Shown: positions 16,887 through 28,205 of the stretch, in pieces | Numbering within the stretch: the first letter of the stretch is position 1 | How the letters are laid out: each line of letters starts with the position of its first letter | NCBI RefSeq assembly: GCF_900566075.1 | Contig: NZ_UPHU01000001.1 | Location: forward strand, 5,456,325-5,520,324 | DNA from: Mycobacterium pseudokansasii | GTDB taxonomy: Bacteria; Actinomycetota; Actinomycetes; Mycobacteriales; Mycobacteriaceae | Direction of reading: 5' to 3' | Length of the DNA: 64,000 nt | Position numbers and translations under genes: made by a program | Notes under the pieces: model-generated | Told to the model about the DNA's origin: nothing | Databases searched by the model: none | The model's input: the letters and a program-made list of their open reading frames with translations, nothing else

Positions 16887-19076
16887 ATGAGTGACGGCGA
16901 CAAAGACGCCACTCCTGACCTTCGGCGCGTGTCCGGCTCCCGCGATGATGCCCAGCGGGTCACCCTAAACCCGCCGGCGACGCCAGGCGCCGCGCCGTGG
17001 GAGCGGTTGTTCGCTCCGCCGCCCGAGGACAGCTTGCTCCGCTGGTCGGGGGTGTCGTCCGGCGCCGTGGCCGAACACCGCATCCCGGATCACACGGCAG
17101 CGGACCCGGCCGCAGCGCCGGCACCGGTCCGCTGTCACGTCAACGGCGGAGTCAGCGTCGCCGACCTGATCGCCAAACTCGGCGCACCTGCCCCCGCCGG
17201 TCCTGCTCATCGCCACAGCGCGCCGGACCCCGATCCCGTCGCGGACTCACCGCAACCATCCCAGATGGACGTGATGGACGTGGAGGTCGCCGACGACGAC
17301 GCGGACCAACTGGACACCCAAGTCATCGCCACTCCGGCCTACTCATCAGAACTTCTCTCCGAGCTGCCCGACCTCGGGTCGGTCGGCTTGGCAGCGGAAA
17401 CCGCCGCAGCCGAGCCGCCCGAGGGCGAGTCGGCCGCGGCGGCGCGGACACCTGTCGTCAAGCGCTCAAAGACCCCGAAGAGCCGGGAGAACCAGACGAA
17501 GAAACCGCGTTCGCGCCGGCGGCCGATGCTGCTGGCCGGGCGGTCACTGGCGGCCATGTTCGCCGTGCTGGCGCTGGTCCTGACCGGCGGGGCGTGGCAG
17601 TGGAGCGCATCCAAAAACGAGCAGCTGAACACGGTGAGCGCGCTCGACCCGAATTCCGGCGACATCGTCGACCCCAACGGGCAGTACGGCGACGAAAACT
17701 TCCTGATCGTCGGAATGGACTCGCGCGCCGGCGCGAATTCCGAGATCGGCGCCGGTGACACCGAGGACGCCGGCGGTGCCCGGTCGGACACCGTGATGCT
17801 AGTCAACATCCCGGCGAGCCGGAAGCGGGTGGTGGCGGTGTCGTTCCCCCGCGACCTGGCGATCACCCCCATCCAGTGCGAGGCGTGGAACCCCGACACC
17901 GGCAAGTACGGGCCCATCTACGACGACAAGAAGGGGACGTGGGGCCCCCGGATGGTCTACACCGAGACGAAGCTGAACTCGGCGTTTTCTTTCGGCGGCC
18001 CGAAGTGCCTGGTGAAGGTCATCCAGAAGCTGTCCGGCCTGAGCATCAACCGCTTCATCGCAATCGACTTCGTCGGTTTCGGGCGAATGGTCGAAGCCCT
18101 CGGCGGCGTCGAGGTGTGCAGCACCACCGCGCTGCGCGACTACGAATTGGGCACGGTGCTCGAACACGCCGGACGTCAGGTCATTGACGGGCCGACCGCC
18201 TTGAACTATGTGCGAGCCCGCCAGGTCACCACCGAGAGCAACGGCGACTACGGTCGCATCAAACGTCAACAATTGTTCTTGTCGTCGCTACTGCGTTCGC
18301 TGATCTCCGAGGACACGTTGATGAACCTCAACAAGCTCAACAACGTCGTCAACATGTTCATCGGCAACAGCTACGTCGATAACGTCAAGACCAAAGACCT
18401 GGTACAGCTGGGCCAGTCGTTGCAGCATATGGCAGCCGGCCACGTCACGTTCGTGACCGTGCCGACCGGCGTGACGGACCAGAATGGCGACGAGCCGCCC
18501 CGGACGGCCGACATGAAAGCGCTGTTCGCCGCCATCATCAACGACGATCCGCTGCCGCTGGAAAACGACCACAACGCGCAGACGCTGGGGAACTCGCCGA
18601 CGACGACGCCGGCCACAACGAAGAAGGCGCCCCCGCCGAACGGCACCGGCGAAGTCCAGCGCGAACAGGTGATCACCACGTCGCCGCGGGAAATCACGGT
18701 GCAGGTCTCCAACGGGACCAGCACCGCCGGTCTGGCGACCACCGCCGCCGACCAGCTCAAGCGAAACGGCTTCAACGTGATGACCCCGGACGACTACCCG
18801 AATTCGTTGAAGGCCACCACGGTGTTCTTTTCCCCGGGCAATGAGCAGGCCGCGGCAACCGTGGCCGCGGCGTTCGGCAATTCGAAAGTCGAGCGGGTCA
18901 CCGGGATCGGACACGTGGTTCAGGTAGTCCTCGGCCCGGATTTCAGTTCGGTGACCACCCCGCCGCCCAGCGGCTCGTCGGTCAGCATGCAGATCAGCCG
19001 CAATTCCAGCACCCCGCCGACCAAGCTGCCCGAAGATCTGACGGTCACCAACGCTGCCGACACCACCTGCGAGTAA
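16887..19076 (+). CDS. LytR-CpsA-Psr (LCP) family cell-wall ligase (Rv0822c-like)
   Basis: A 729-residue membrane protein. Residues 1-200 are a long, disordered Pro/Ala/Asp-rich cytosolic tail, a basic stretch precedes a single membrane helix around 215-235 ([17 protein letters not shown]), and the extracellular LCP domain follows ([30 protein letters not shown]). After a Thr/Pro linker comes a LytR C-terminal domain ([16 protein letters not shown]). LCP proteins transfer cell-wall polymers such as arabinogalactan onto peptidoglycan. The conserved Asp/Arg residues for pyrophosphate binding are present. It lies in its own transcription unit, 153 bp after dus. Confidence 0.92.
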   Translation: MSDGDKDATPDLRRVSGSRDDAQRVTLNPPATPGAAPWERLFAPPPEDSLLRWSGVSSGAVAEHRIPDHTAADPAAAPAPVRCHVNGGVSVADLIAKLGAPAPAGPAHRHSAPDPDPVADSPQPSQMDVMDVEVADDDADQLDTQVIATPAYSSELLSELPDLGSVGLAAETAAAEPPEGESAAAARTPVVKRSKTPKSRENQTKKPRSRRRPMLLAGRSLAAMFAVLALVLTGGAWQWSASKNEQLNTVSALDPNSGDIVDPNGQYGDENFLIVGMDSRAGANSEIGAGDTEDAGGARSDTVMLVNIPASRKRVVAVSFPRDLAITPIQCEAWNPDTGKYGPIYDDKKGTWGPRMVYTETKLNSAFSFGGPKCLVKVIQKLSGLSINRFIAIDFVGFGRMVEALGGVEVCSTTALRDYELGTVLEHAGRQVIDGPTALNYVRARQVTTESNGDYGRIKRQQLFLSSLLRSLISEDTLMNLNKLNNVVNMFIGNSYVDNVKTKDLVQLGQSLQHMAAGHVTFVTVPTGVTDQNGDEPPRTADMKALFAAIINDDPLPLENDHNAQTLGNSPTTTPATTKKAPPPNGTGEVQREQVITTSPREITVQVSNGTSTAGLATTAADQLKRNGFNVMTPDDYPNSLKATTVFFSPGNEQAAATVAAAFGNSKVERVTGIGHVVQVVLGPDFSSVTTPPPSGSSVSMQISRNSSTPPTKLPEDLTVTNAADTTCE

Positions 19077-19120
19077 GCGCTTCACGGCGTATCCGGCGTC
19101 GAGAACGTAGGCTTTATCAC

Positions 19121-19789
19121 ATGCGAACCGCTTACCACGAGCAACTCTCGGAACTGTCCGAGCGGCTCGGTGAGATGTGCGGGCTGGCAGGCATCGCTAT
19201 GGAGCGGGCGACCCAAGCCTTGCTGCAGGCCGATCTGGTGTTGGCCGAACAGGTGATCTCCGACCACGAAAAGATCGCAACGCTGAGCGCCCGGGCCGAG
19301 GAAAGCGCGTTCGTGCTGCTGGCCCTGCAGGCCCCGGTCGCCGGTGATCTCCGGGCGATCGTGAGCGCGATCCAGATGGTGGCCGATATTGACCGGATGG
19401 GCGCACTTGCCCTGCACGTCGCCAAAATTGCCCGCCGGCGGCATCCGCAGCATGCGTTACCCGAAGAGGTCAAAGGGTATTTTGCCGAAATGGGCAGAGT
19501 GGCAGTCGAATTGGGCAACAGCGCGCAAGAGGTCGTGTTGTCCCGCGACCCGGAGAAAGCGGCCCGGATCCGCGAAGAAGACGACGCGATGGACGATCTG
19601 CACCGGCATTTGTTCAGCGTGCTGATGGACCGGGAATGGAAGCACGGCGTGGCGGCGGCGGTCGACGTGACGTTGCTGGGCCGGTTCTACGAACGCTTCG
19701 CCGACCATGCCGTCGAAGTGGCGCGACGCGTGATCTTCCAGGCGACCGGGAGGTTTCCCGAAGACGAAACGACGCCACACTCTCGCTAA
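19121..19789 (+). CDS. phoU: phosphate signalling protein PhoU (PhoY2-like)
   Basis: A 222-residue all-helical protein of two PhoU repeats ([19 protein letters not shown] and the second repeat with [16 protein letters not shown]). PhoU links the Pst transporter to the SenX3-RegX3 two-component system and keeps the phosphate response off in phosphate-rich conditions. It converges on pstB, ending 10 bp from the pstB stop, as phoY2 and phoT do in M. tuberculosis. Start ATG at 19121. Confidence 0.95.
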   Translation: MRTAYHEQLSELSERLGEMCGLAGIAMERATQALLQADLVLAEQVISDHEKIATLSARAEESAFVLLALQAPVAGDLRAIVSAIQMVADIDRMGALALHVAKIARRRHPQHALPEEVKGYFAEMGRVAVELGNSAQEVVLSRDPEKAARIREEDDAMDDLHRHLFSVLMDREWKHGVAAAVDVTLLGRFYERFADHAVEVARRVIFQATGRFPEDETTPHSR

Positions 19790-19799
19790 TTCGACCGCG

Positions 19800-20576
19800 C
19801 TAGCCGAAGCGGCCGGAGATGTAGTCCTCGGTGGATTTCTGGCTCGGGTTGGAGAAGATCTTCTCGGTGTCGTCGATTTCTATCAGGCGGCCCGGCTTGC
19901 CGACGGCCTCCAGATTGAAGAACGCCGTCTGATCGCTCACCCGGGCGGCCTGCTGCATGTTGTGCGTGACGATGACGATCGTGTAATCCTGCTTCAATTC
20001 ACTGATCAGGTCTTCGATCGCCATCGTGGAGATGGGATCCAGCGCCGAGCACGGCTCATCCATCAGTAACACGTCGGGCTGGACCGCGATGGCCCGCGCG
20101 ATACACAACCGCTGTTGCTGCCCGCCGGATAACCCGCCGCCGGGTTTATCCAGCCTGTCTTTGACCTCATCCCATAGGTTGGCGCCGCGCAGCGAATATT
20201 CAGCGGTTTCGTCGAGCACCTTGCGGTTGCGCAGGCCTTGCAACTTCAGGCCGGCAACCACGTTGTCACGAATCGACATCGCGGGGAACGGGTTGGGCCG
20301 CTGGAAAACCATCCCGATTGCCCGCCGCACCCCGACCGGGTCGATGCCTGGCCCGTAGATGTTTTCGTCGTCGAGCAGCACGGTGCCTTCGACGCGCCCG
20401 CCGGGGACCACTTCATGCATCCGGTTCAGCGTGCGCAGCACTGTGGTCTTGCCGCACCCCGACGGGCCGATGAATGCCGTCACGCTGCGAGGCAGAATCG
20501 ACAAGGACACATCGGCGACGGCCTGAAACGACCCGTAGTAGATGTTGACGTCCTTGAGGTCCAACCGCTTGGCCAC
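19800..20576 (-). CDS. pstB: phosphate ABC transporter ATP-binding protein PstB
   Basis: A 258-residue ABC ATPase energising phosphate import. Walker A is GPSGCGKTT, the ABC signature is LSGGQQQRL, and Walker B is [12 protein letters not shown] with the H-loop in VTHNMQQ. It is orthologous in position and sequence to phoT (Rv0820). It is the last gene of the pstS-pstC-pstA-pstB operon, 13 bp after pstA, converging with phoU. Confidence 0.96.
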   Translation of the reverse strand: MAKRLDLKDVNIYYGSFQAVADVSLSILPRSVTAFIGPSGCGKTTVLRTLNRMHEVVPGGRVEGTVLLDDENIYGPGIDPVGVRRAIGMVFQRPNPFPAMSIRDNVVAGLKLQGLRNRKVLDETAEYSLRGANLWDEVKDRLDKPGGGLSGGQQQRLCIARAIAVQPDVLLMDEPCSALDPISTMAIEDLISELKQDYTIVIVTHNMQQAARVSDQTAFFNLEAVGKPGRLIEIDDTEKIFSNPSQKSTEDYISGRFG

Positions 20577-20589
20577 TGAGTGCTCCTGC

Positions 20590-21504
20590 CTACGACTTCC
20601 TGGGGACGAGGATGGCGGCGACCACCCTGGCGCCGATATTGATCATCGCGATCAGCAACATCAGCGTCAGCGCGGCGCCCCACAGCCGCTCTGTGGGGAC
20701 CGGGCTGACGCCGGCGCCCGTGGTCGCCTGGTCATACATCATGCCCGGCAGCGACCCCATGAACCCGCTGAATATGTCGAAGTTCATTGCCTGTGCATAA
20801 CCGACCAGGATCAGCAGCGGCGCCGTCTCCCCCATCACCCTGGCCAAGGCCAGCAGGATGCCGGTCACGATGCCGGACAACCCGGTCGGGATCACGATCT
20901 TGGCGATGGTCTTCCACTTGGGCGCTCCCAGCGCATAACTGGCCTCACGCAGATCTACCGGGACGATGCGCAGCATCTCTTCGGTCGACCGCACGATCAC
21001 CGGCAGCATCAACAACACCAGCGCCAGCGAGACCGCGAGCTGCGAGCGCGGGAAGCCCAGGACCGCGACCCACAGCGCATAGATGAACAGGGCCGCCACG
21101 ATGGACGGCACGCCGGTCAGGATGTCCACCATGAAGGAGACCAGCCTGCGCAGCGCGCTGGCGCCACCGTATTCGACGAGATAGATGGCCACCAGGACGC
21201 CGATCGGGATGGATATCGCCGCACACACCAGACCCTGCAACACCGTGCCGACGATCGCGTGGTAGGCGCCACCGCCGGCTTTCAACGACGTCATCCCGGC
21301 CTGTGAATGCGTCCACCAGGTGCTCGACATGACCGTCCGGAGGCCGTTGACCAGCACCGAGCATAGGACCCAAGCCAGGGGTGTCAACGCGATCGCCATC
21401 GACAGCGTCACCAGCGCGGCGGCCACGTTGTTGGTGACTCGACGGCGCCGGCCTAGCGCGGGCAGTGCGGGCGCTTTGACGGGCCGGTCCAGCATCGAGG
21501 TCAT
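20590..21504 (-). CDS. pstA: phosphate ABC transporter permease PstA
   Basis: A 304-residue inner-membrane permease with about six helices. The binding-protein-dependent transport signature is visible as [20 protein letters not shown], the loop that contacts PstB. The ATG at 21504 overlaps the pstC stop (ATGA), which implies translational coupling. In M. tuberculosis no pstA lies next to phoT, so this complete operon is likely the ancestral mycobacterial layout. Confidence 0.95.
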   Translation of the reverse strand: MTSMLDRPVKAPALPALGRRRRVTNNVAAALVTLSMAIALTPLAWVLCSVLVNGLRTVMSSTWWTHSQAGMTSLKAGGGAYHAIVGTVLQGLVCAAISIPIGVLVAIYLVEYGGASALRRLVSFMVDILTGVPSIVAALFIYALWVAVLGFPRSQLAVSLALVLLMLPVIVRSTEEMLRIVPVDLREASYALGAPKWKTIAKIVIPTGLSGIVTGILLALARVMGETAPLLILVGYAQAMNFDIFSGFMGSLPGMMYDQATTGAGVSPVPTERLWGAALTLMLLIAMINIGARVVAAILVPRKS

Positions 21505-22595
21505 CGGGTGGCCTTTCCCGCTCCGGCCAGGGCCGTGCGTGCCGCCGCGTTGACCACGAAGGTAAGCAGGTAGAGCATCAGTCCGGCGGCCAGGTAGGCA
21601 CCGGCTTGGTAGGGATTGCCGAGGCCCGATGCGGCGGCGGCGATCTTGGTCGCGAAAGTCGAGCCACCATCGAACAGCGACCAGCCGAAGGCTTGCTGGG
21701 TGCCGTGCAGGATGATCAACAGCGCGACCGTTTCCCCGAGCGCCCGTCCCAGGCCCAACATCGCGCCGCTGATATATCCGGACCGTCCGAACGGCAACAC
21801 GGTTGTCGTGACGACCTCCCATCGGGTGGCGCCGAGCGCCAGTGCCGCCTCGATCTGGCCGTGCGGGGTCTGGGTGAACACTTCGCGCGTGACCGCGGTG
21901 ATGATCGGCAGGATCATCACCGCCAGGACAATGCCACCGGTGAAGACGTTGCCCCCACTCCCGATTGACGCATTGCCGCCGGCGAACAGGAAACAGTGAC
22001 CCAGGGTGTGGTTGAGCCAGGTCGCGACGGGTCGCAGGCGTGGCGCCAGCACGTGCAAACCCCACACGCCGTAGATGATCGACGGCACCGCGGCCAGCAG
22101 ATCGATCAGGTGGGCCAGCGGCGTGGCGGACCGTCGCGGCACATACTGCGTCAGGAAGATAGCGACACCCAGCGCGACGGGCATGGCCAGCACCAGTGCG
22201 AACAGCGATACGAACGTGGTCACTCGCAACAGATCGAGGATTCCGAAGTGCATCGCCGAGGGGTCGGCGGTCTTCCAGGTTCCGCCGTAGGTCAAGAAGT
22301 TTTCTTTGTTGCGTGCCAGTGCCGGTATCGCACGCCACAGCAGAAACGCGCCGATCGCGGCGATCACAACGATGATCAAGACGCCGGAACCCTGCGATAG
22401 CCGGCGAAACAGCCGGTCCCCCAGACTCGGTTTGCCGTTGCCCCAAGGGTTGACGGAGGTTGCCGGCGGCTCCGGAAAAGGCGCAGCGACGATCGCACCC
22501 CCCTCGGCTGGGTTTGGCAATGTCACTGCGATCCCGTCGATCCTGTCACTGCGGTGCTTGTTGGCTCGTCTTCCATCAGCGTCGTCCGTGGTCAA
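21501..22595 (-). CDS. pstC: phosphate ABC transporter permease PstC
   Basis: A 364-residue permease. An N-terminal hydrophilic tail of about 65 residues precedes the first helix (VLIIVVIAAIGAFLL), and the EAALALGATRWEVVTTTVLP loop is the transporter signature. The TTG at 22595, 4 bp after the pstS stop, is taken because of coupling with pstS. A GTG at 22526, which would start with TLPNPAEGG, is a reasonable alternative that many homologues would support. It pairs with PstA to form the channel. Confidence 0.92.
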   Translation of the reverse strand: MTTDDADGRRANKHRSDRIDGIAVTLPNPAEGGAIVAAPFPEPPATSVNPWGNGKPSLGDRLFRRLSQGSGVLIIVVIAAIGAFLLWRAIPALARNKENFLTYGGTWKTADPSAMHFGILDLLRVTTFVSLFALVLAMPVALGVAIFLTQYVPRRSATPLAHLIDLLAAVPSIIYGVWGLHVLAPRLRPVATWLNHTLGHCFLFAGGNASIGSGGNVFTGGIVLAVMILPIITAVTREVFTQTPHGQIEAALALGATRWEVVTTTVLPFGRSGYISGAMLGLGRALGETVALLIILHGTQQAFGWSLFDGGSTFATKIAAAASGLGNPYQAGAYLAAGLMLYLLTFVVNAAARTALAGAGKATR

Positions 22596-22599
22596 GCAG

Positions 22600-23724
22600 T
22601 CACTGCAGGGCGTTTATGGCCGCGACCAGGCGTTCTTTCACTTTATCTGGCACCGGAACGTAGCCGGCCGACGGAAGGCCGGCCTGACCGTTGGTGACCG
22701 CAGTGGTGAGAAACGCCTTCACCGCGGCACCGATGTCGGGCGGGTATCCCTTCGAGCACACAATCTCGTAGGTCGCCAGTACCAAGGGGTAGGCACCCGG
22801 GTCCTGGATGGCGAAGATCGAATTGAGCTCCAGAACGAGGTCGTTTCCGTTGGCCGCAAACGTGACGGAGTCGATTGCCTTGCGAGCCGTTTCCTCGGTG
22901 AGCGGTACGACGCTGTTGCCGTTGTCAATCTGGGCGAACGGCATACCGGCTCGGTCAGCGAAACCTTTCTCGACATAACCGATCGAACCTGGCGTGACCT
23001 GTACGGCTTGGATCACACCGGCCGACCTTTCGACGCCTTCCCCGACACCGCCGTGAAACTCGCCGCCGACACCTCGGCTCCAGCTTTGTGGCGCGGCCGC
23101 AGTCAGATACTTCTGAAAGTTGTCGGTGGTTCCCGACGAATCCTTCCGGTACACCGGGACGATTTTGGTATGAGGAAGTGCCACACCAGGATTGAGGGCC
23201 GCAAGGATCGGGTCGTTCCACACCCGAATGGAGCCGCTGAAGATCTTGGCCATCGCATCGGCGTCTAGGACCAGGGTCTTTACGTCAGCGAGGTTGTACA
23301 CCAACGCAATTGGCCCGAATACCAGCGGCAGGTCCCAGGCCGGATTTCCTTTGCAGCGGTTGGCCGCCGGACCGAGCTGTTCGGCGACCAGGGGCGAGTC
23401 CGATCCCGCGAAGTCGACATGACCGGTGATGAACTGCTCGCGACCAGCACCTGACCCGGTCGGGTTGTAGGACACTTTCTTGCCCGGACACGCCTGGCCC
23501 CATACCTGGTTGAACAACGCCATGGCATTCTGCTGGGCAGTCGATCCCTCGGCCGTCAGCGCATCTCGGCCGCTGCAGTCGGCCTTTGCCTGCGGCGCTT
23601 CGGAGCCATGCGCCGAGGAACCACCGAGGTTTTGATCGCTACCGCATGCGGTGAGGGCCCCACCGCAAGCGATGATCATCGCCACCGCCGCCGCGAATGC
23701 CCTGCCCACCGTGTCGAGCCTCAT
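22600..23724 (-). CDS. pstS: phosphate-binding lipoprotein PstS
   Basis: A 374-residue lipoprotein. The signal peptide (MRLDTVGRAFAAAVAMIIA) ends in the lipobox LTAC, whose Cys is lipidated, anchoring the protein outside the membrane. Phosphate-contact segments are AEGSTAQQN, TGSGAG, GSDSPL and DSSGTTDN. It is the first gene of the pst operon, with ribosome-binding site GGGAGCGAG. The 113-bp region upstream should carry the phosphate-responsive promoter. Confidence 0.96.
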   Translation of the reverse strand: MRLDTVGRAFAAAVAMIIACGGALTACGSDQNLGGSSAHGSEAPQAKADCSGRDALTAEGSTAQQNAMALFNQVWGQACPGKKVSYNPTGSGAGREQFITGHVDFAGSDSPLVAEQLGPAANRCKGNPAWDLPLVFGPIALVYNLADVKTLVLDADAMAKIFSGSIRVWNDPILAALNPGVALPHTKIVPVYRKDSSGTTDNFQKYLTAAAPQSWSRGVGGEFHGGVGEGVERSAGVIQAVQVTPGSIGYVEKGFADRAGMPFAQIDNGNSVVPLTEETARKAIDSVTFAANGNDLVLELNSIFAIQDPGAYPLVLATYEIVCSKGYPPDIGAAVKAFLTTAVTNGQAGLPSAGYVPVPDKVKERLVAAINALQ

Positions 23725-23788
23725 CGATCTCGCTCCCTGAATGCATACGATTGCGGCGCTGCACGGCCGTCTTCAGGACGAATTGCCA

Positions 23789-23802
23789 AGTCAACCATTA
23801 AC
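23789..23802 (-). promoter_or_regulatory. candidate phosphate-response direct repeat upstream of pstS
   Basis: Read on the minus strand, GTTAATGGTTGACT shows two 7-bp half-sites starting GTT, about 65 bp before the pstS start. PhoB/RegX3-type regulators bind tandem repeats of this spacing. The match is only suggestive. Confidence 0.3.
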
Positions 23803-23837
23803 TATGCGTCGTACCGGAACTTGCCGGTTGGCCATCG

Positions 23838-25543
<1,706 letters not shown>

Positions 25544-25660
25544 CGATCCCCTCCAGCGTCGGGGGAAGGCATCTCCCAGATTCAGCGCAACCGGTGAACT
25601 TTAGCGGCCAGATCGTCTAACGATAACCTGCCACCTGGTCTTTGGCCCGGTGACGATGCA

Positions 25661-25745
25661 GGCACTGCCTGCCGAGGAGCCCGGGCAACTCAAGGCCGAG
25701 CCTCGGCCAGCGATAACGCCGGGGCGGGCACTGCCTGCCGAGGAG
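25661..25745. repeat. 19-bp direct repeat pair near the glnR promoter
   Basis: GGCACTGCCTGCCGAGGAG occurs at 25661 and again at 25727, both followed by a CGGGCAA-containing stretch. The first copy of the 27-bp dispersed repeat lies between them. Confidence 0.7.
25700..25726 (+). repeat. 27-bp dispersed direct repeat, copy 1
   Basis: Identical over 27 bp to 26563-26589; it begins GCCTCGGCCAGCGATAAC. The two copies bracket 836 bp containing the tandem array. Confidence 0.8.
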
Positions 25746-26100
25746 TCGGGCAAATCCGACGACGCGGCCTGCGAAATTGGCACCGGGCGCCGCGTCATGT
25801 CACATTCGCCCCATCTGCCCCAGCGGGCGCGGGGGATCTGCGTTGTGCCCAGGTCACGAGAAAATTCGATCGTTGACCAGCACCGTGGACACCCACGGAC
25901 ACCCTGGCCCTATTTTCGGCACGCCGATACCGCACCTTCGCTCGAACCTCTTGTGATGGCAGGCGTTCGGGAGATACCTCACGTACTCACTGAATCGGCG
26001 GCCATGCCGCCATATCGAGTGTGCGGCGACGGCTTTGACTGTGCATGTAGGGCGGGTCCGCGCACGATCGGCCGCCCTGGCGACACAGTCGACGCCGCCA

Positions 26101-26280
26101 GCGCACACTCGACGCCGCCAGCGCACACTCGACGCCGCCAGCGCACACTCGACGCCATCAGCGCACACTCGACGCCATCAGCGCACGCTCGACGCCATCA
26201 GCGCACACTCGACGCCATCAGCGCACGCTCGACGCCATCAGCGCACGCTCGACGCCGCCAGCGCACACTCGACGCCGCCA
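26101..26280 (+). repeat. 20-bp tandem repeat, nine units
   Basis: The unit GCGCACACTCGACGCCGCCA is repeated nine times without spacers, preceded by a half unit (26091-26100). Two variable sites occur: CAC/CGC at bases 6-8 (units 5, 7 and 8 have G) and GCC/ATC at bases 17-19 (units 3-7 have ATC). The unit length is not a multiple of three, so it does not encode a fixed peptide repeat. It looks like a mycobacterial VNTR locus. Confidence 0.95.
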
Positions 26281-26562
26281 GCCGTCGACCCAACCGCACC
26301 AGCCCACGGCCTCCCTCTCTTCACGCCGGGGTGTAGCGCCCTCAACGCTCTCAGCGACAACGGCTGGGCAGCCGAGCGCGGCGGTCGTCGCTCCAAGCCG
26401 GGCACATTGGGTACCGGCGGATCCGGAGGCACATGTGACCGCTGTGCCGGCGGCACCTGAAACCCCGGCGCTGCAGCCGGCTTCAACCGCAGCTTCGGGC
26501 CTGCCGCCAGCGGGTCAAGATTCAGATGCGGCCATGAAAGCCGTGGACGGCGACGCCCGGGG

Positions 26563-26589
26563 GCCTCGGCCAGCGATAACGCCGGGGCG
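26563..26589 (+). repeat. 27-bp dispersed direct repeat, copy 2
   Basis: A perfect copy of 25700-25726, ending 12 bp before the lmeA start codon, so it covers the region where the lmeA promoter or leader should be. Confidence 0.8.
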
Positions 26590-26601
26590 ATAGGCCACAA
26601 T

Positions 26602-27402
26602 ATGCGGATGCGCAAGGTGCTGATCGGCGTCGCCGCCGTGGCCGTCGTCGTCCTCGGCGCTGTCGGCGTCGACTTCGGCGCCAGCATTTACGCCGAATAT
26701 CGGCTCTCGACGAGCGTGCGCAAGGCTGCCAACCTGAGCTCTGATCCCTTCGTCGCCATCCTCGGCTTTCCGTTCATCCCACAGGCGATGCGAGATCGGT
26801 ACGACGAGCTGGAGATCAAGGCCTACGCCATCGACCACTCGACAGTGGGCACAGCCACGCTCGAAGCCACCATGCACTCCATCGACCTGTCTCACGCGTC
26901 CTGGTTGATCCAGCCCGAGGCGAGGTTGTCGGTGCACGAGCTGGAAAGCCGCATCATCATCGACTCCATGCACCTGGGCCGTTATCTGGGAATGGCCGAT
27001 CTGATGGTGCAGGCGCCTCCCCAGGAGAGCAACGATGCCACCGGCGGCACCACCGAATCGGGGATATCGGGCAGTCATGGGCTCGTTTTCAGCGGAACAC
27101 CGAAGTCAGCCAACTTCGATCGTCGGGTCAGCGTCGCGGTGGATCTGTCCATCGATCCCCACAGCCGCGACACCTTGGTGATCACGCCGACACGGGTGGT
27201 GACCGGCCCCGACACCGCGGACCAGCCCGTTCCGGACGACAAGCGGGAGGCGGTGCTGCACGCCTTCGGTAGCAGGCTGCCCAACCAGAAGCTGCCGTTC
27301 GGGGTGGCACCGACTACCGTGGGCGCACGCGGGTCGGACGTCATCATCGAAGGCATCACTTACGACGTGACCGTTGCGCTCACCGGATTCAGGCAGTCAT
27401 GA
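26602..27402 (+). CDS. lmeA: LmeA-like DUF2993 periplasmic lipid-binding protein (Rv0817c-like)
   Basis: A 266-residue DUF2993 protein. An N-terminal signal anchor (VLIGVAAVAVVVLGAVGVDF) is followed by a beta-rich lipid-binding domain. The family prototype LmeA (Rv0817c, next to glnR) binds phosphatidylinositides in the periplasm and supports lipomannan elongation by stabilising the mannosyltransferase MptA. The syntenic position supports the name. The ATG at 26602 is used; the ATG two codons later is equally possible. The gene directly precedes the sulfur operon but ends 97 bp before its leaderless leader. Confidence 0.88.
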   Translation: MRMRKVLIGVAAVAVVVLGAVGVDFGASIYAEYRLSTSVRKAANLSSDPFVAILGFPFIPQAMRDRYDELEIKAYAIDHSTVGTATLEATMHSIDLSHASWLIQPEARLSVHELESRIIIDSMHLGRYLGMADLMVQAPPQESNDATGGTTESGISGSHGLVFSGTPKSANFDRRVSVAVDLSIDPHSRDTLVITPTRVVTGPDTADQPVPDDKREAVLHAFGSRLPNQKLPFGVAPTTVGARGSDVIIEGITYDVTVALTGFRQS

Positions 27403-27461
27403 CCACCGAATCGACGCCCCACGGCAGTTCAACGCCGGCAGCCCGGGCCCCGACGACACTG

Positions 27462-27492
27462 TTGGCTTGATCACTACGTCATTGGGTAAGCT
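27462..27492 (+). promoter_or_regulatory. leaderless promoter of the polycysteine upstream ORF
   Basis: The -10 TAAGCT (27487-27492) ends 7 bp before the GTG at 27500, so transcription should start on the GTG itself. A weak -35 (TTGGCT at 27462, or TTGATC at 27467) precedes it. Confidence 0.6.
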
Positions 27493-27499
27493 GACCGAC

Positions 27500-27595
27500 G
27501 TGTCAGCCCGCCTCGAGCTCAAGCTCACCCAGCGACGCGCAGTTGATCTGTGCCGCATCACGGGCTGTTGCTGTTGCTGTTGCTGTAGCTGCTGA
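27500..27595 (+). CDS. leaderless polycysteine upstream ORF (cysteine-sensing attenuator)
   Basis: A 31-residue peptide starting at GTG and ending TGCCCCCCCSC: seven consecutive cysteine codons, then Ser-Cys-stop, plus one earlier Cys. The codons alternate TGT-TGC. The -10 element sits 7 bp upstream, so the mRNA is leaderless. Polycysteine leaderless upstream ORFs are known in mycobacteria as cysteine-responsive attenuators: when cysteine is scarce the ribosome stalls on the Cys run and downstream sulfur genes are switched on. Here the genes downstream are DUF4395, the thiosulfate sulfurtransferase and sseC, exactly the expected operon. Confidence 0.85.
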   Translation: MSARLELKLTQRRAVDLCRITGCCCCCCCSC

Positions 27596-27700
27596 GTAGC
27601 CGCGTCGTCCGCGCAGCGCTCGGCGCAGCCTCGGAGACCCACCGCGGCGTATCTCCCACCTTTTCCGTTTCCGCGCAATCGGCGTATCTAGGAGTAATTC

Positions 27701-28168
27701 GTGTCGAGTCATACCACCCCCGCCCGAGTGGGCGTGGACGTCCGCGGGCCGCGATTCGCCGCGTGGCTGACGACGGGGGTCCTGGGGCTCGTGCTGATCA
27801 TTTCCGCCTTCAGCCCGGCAGCTGCCGCAGTCACCTTGAGCATCCAGGCCGTCGTGTTCGCTGTCGGCGCCGCATTCGGGCCTCGCCGGCACCCCTATGG
27901 GTTGCTGTTCTCGACGTTCGTGTTGCCCCGCCTGGGACCGGTGCGAGAACGAGAAGCCGCGCCACCGCTGAAGTTTGCCCAGCTGGTCGGACTTGTGTTC
28001 GCGCTTTGCGGCATCACCGGCTTCGCTGTCGGCCCTGTCGTGGTGGGCGTCGTTGCGACTTCGTTCGCGCTGGCGGCCGCCTTCCTGAACGCGGCCTTCG
28101 GCAGCTGCCTGGGCTGCCAGCTTTACCCGCTGCTGGCCCGCCAACGGCGCGGCACCGTTCCCGCCTAA
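27701..28168 (+). CDS. DUF4395 family membrane protein
   Basis: A 155-residue protein with about four hydrophobic helices and the DUF4395 hallmark CLGCQLY near the C-terminus, a CxxC pair that could carry a persulfide or be redox-active. The GTG at 27701 is preceded by TAGGAGT. It is the first structural gene of the sulfur operon, 105 bp after the polycysteine ORF, and is followed by the sulfurtransferase. Proposed role: membrane partner in thiosulfate/sulfane-sulfur handling. This is inferred from context. Confidence 0.85.
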   Translation: MSSHTTPARVGVDVRGPRFAAWLTTGVLGLVLIISAFSPAAAAVTLSIQAVVFAVGAAFGPRRHPYGLLFSTFVLPRLGPVREREAAPPLKFAQLVGLVFALCGITGFAVGPVVVGVVATSFALAAAFLNAAFGSCLGCQLYPLLARQRRGTVPA

Positions 28169-28205
28169 CTGCTGTTTATCTGACGCAAATCGAAAGGACC
28201 CCACC

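Larger units (their letters stand above)
25544..26601. other. 1.06-kb repeat-rich intergenic region between glnR and lmeA
   Basis: No believable gene is seen; open frames across it are produced by repeats. It contains a 19-bp direct repeat starting GGCACTGCCTG (25661-25679, 25727-25745), a perfect 27-bp repeat (25700-25726, 26563-26589) and a nine-unit 20-bp tandem array (26101-26280). The divergent promoters of glnR and lmeA must lie at its two ends. Confidence 0.7.

Noticed and set aside
26101..26280. CRISPR array
   Set aside because: Units are directly adjacent without spacers and only 20 bp long; no cas genes are nearby.
25650..26336. Open frames across the glnR-lmeA gap with HSTPPAHTRR-like repeats
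   Set aside because: They are products of the 20-bp tandem repeat, which rotates through all frames; no start signal or family.
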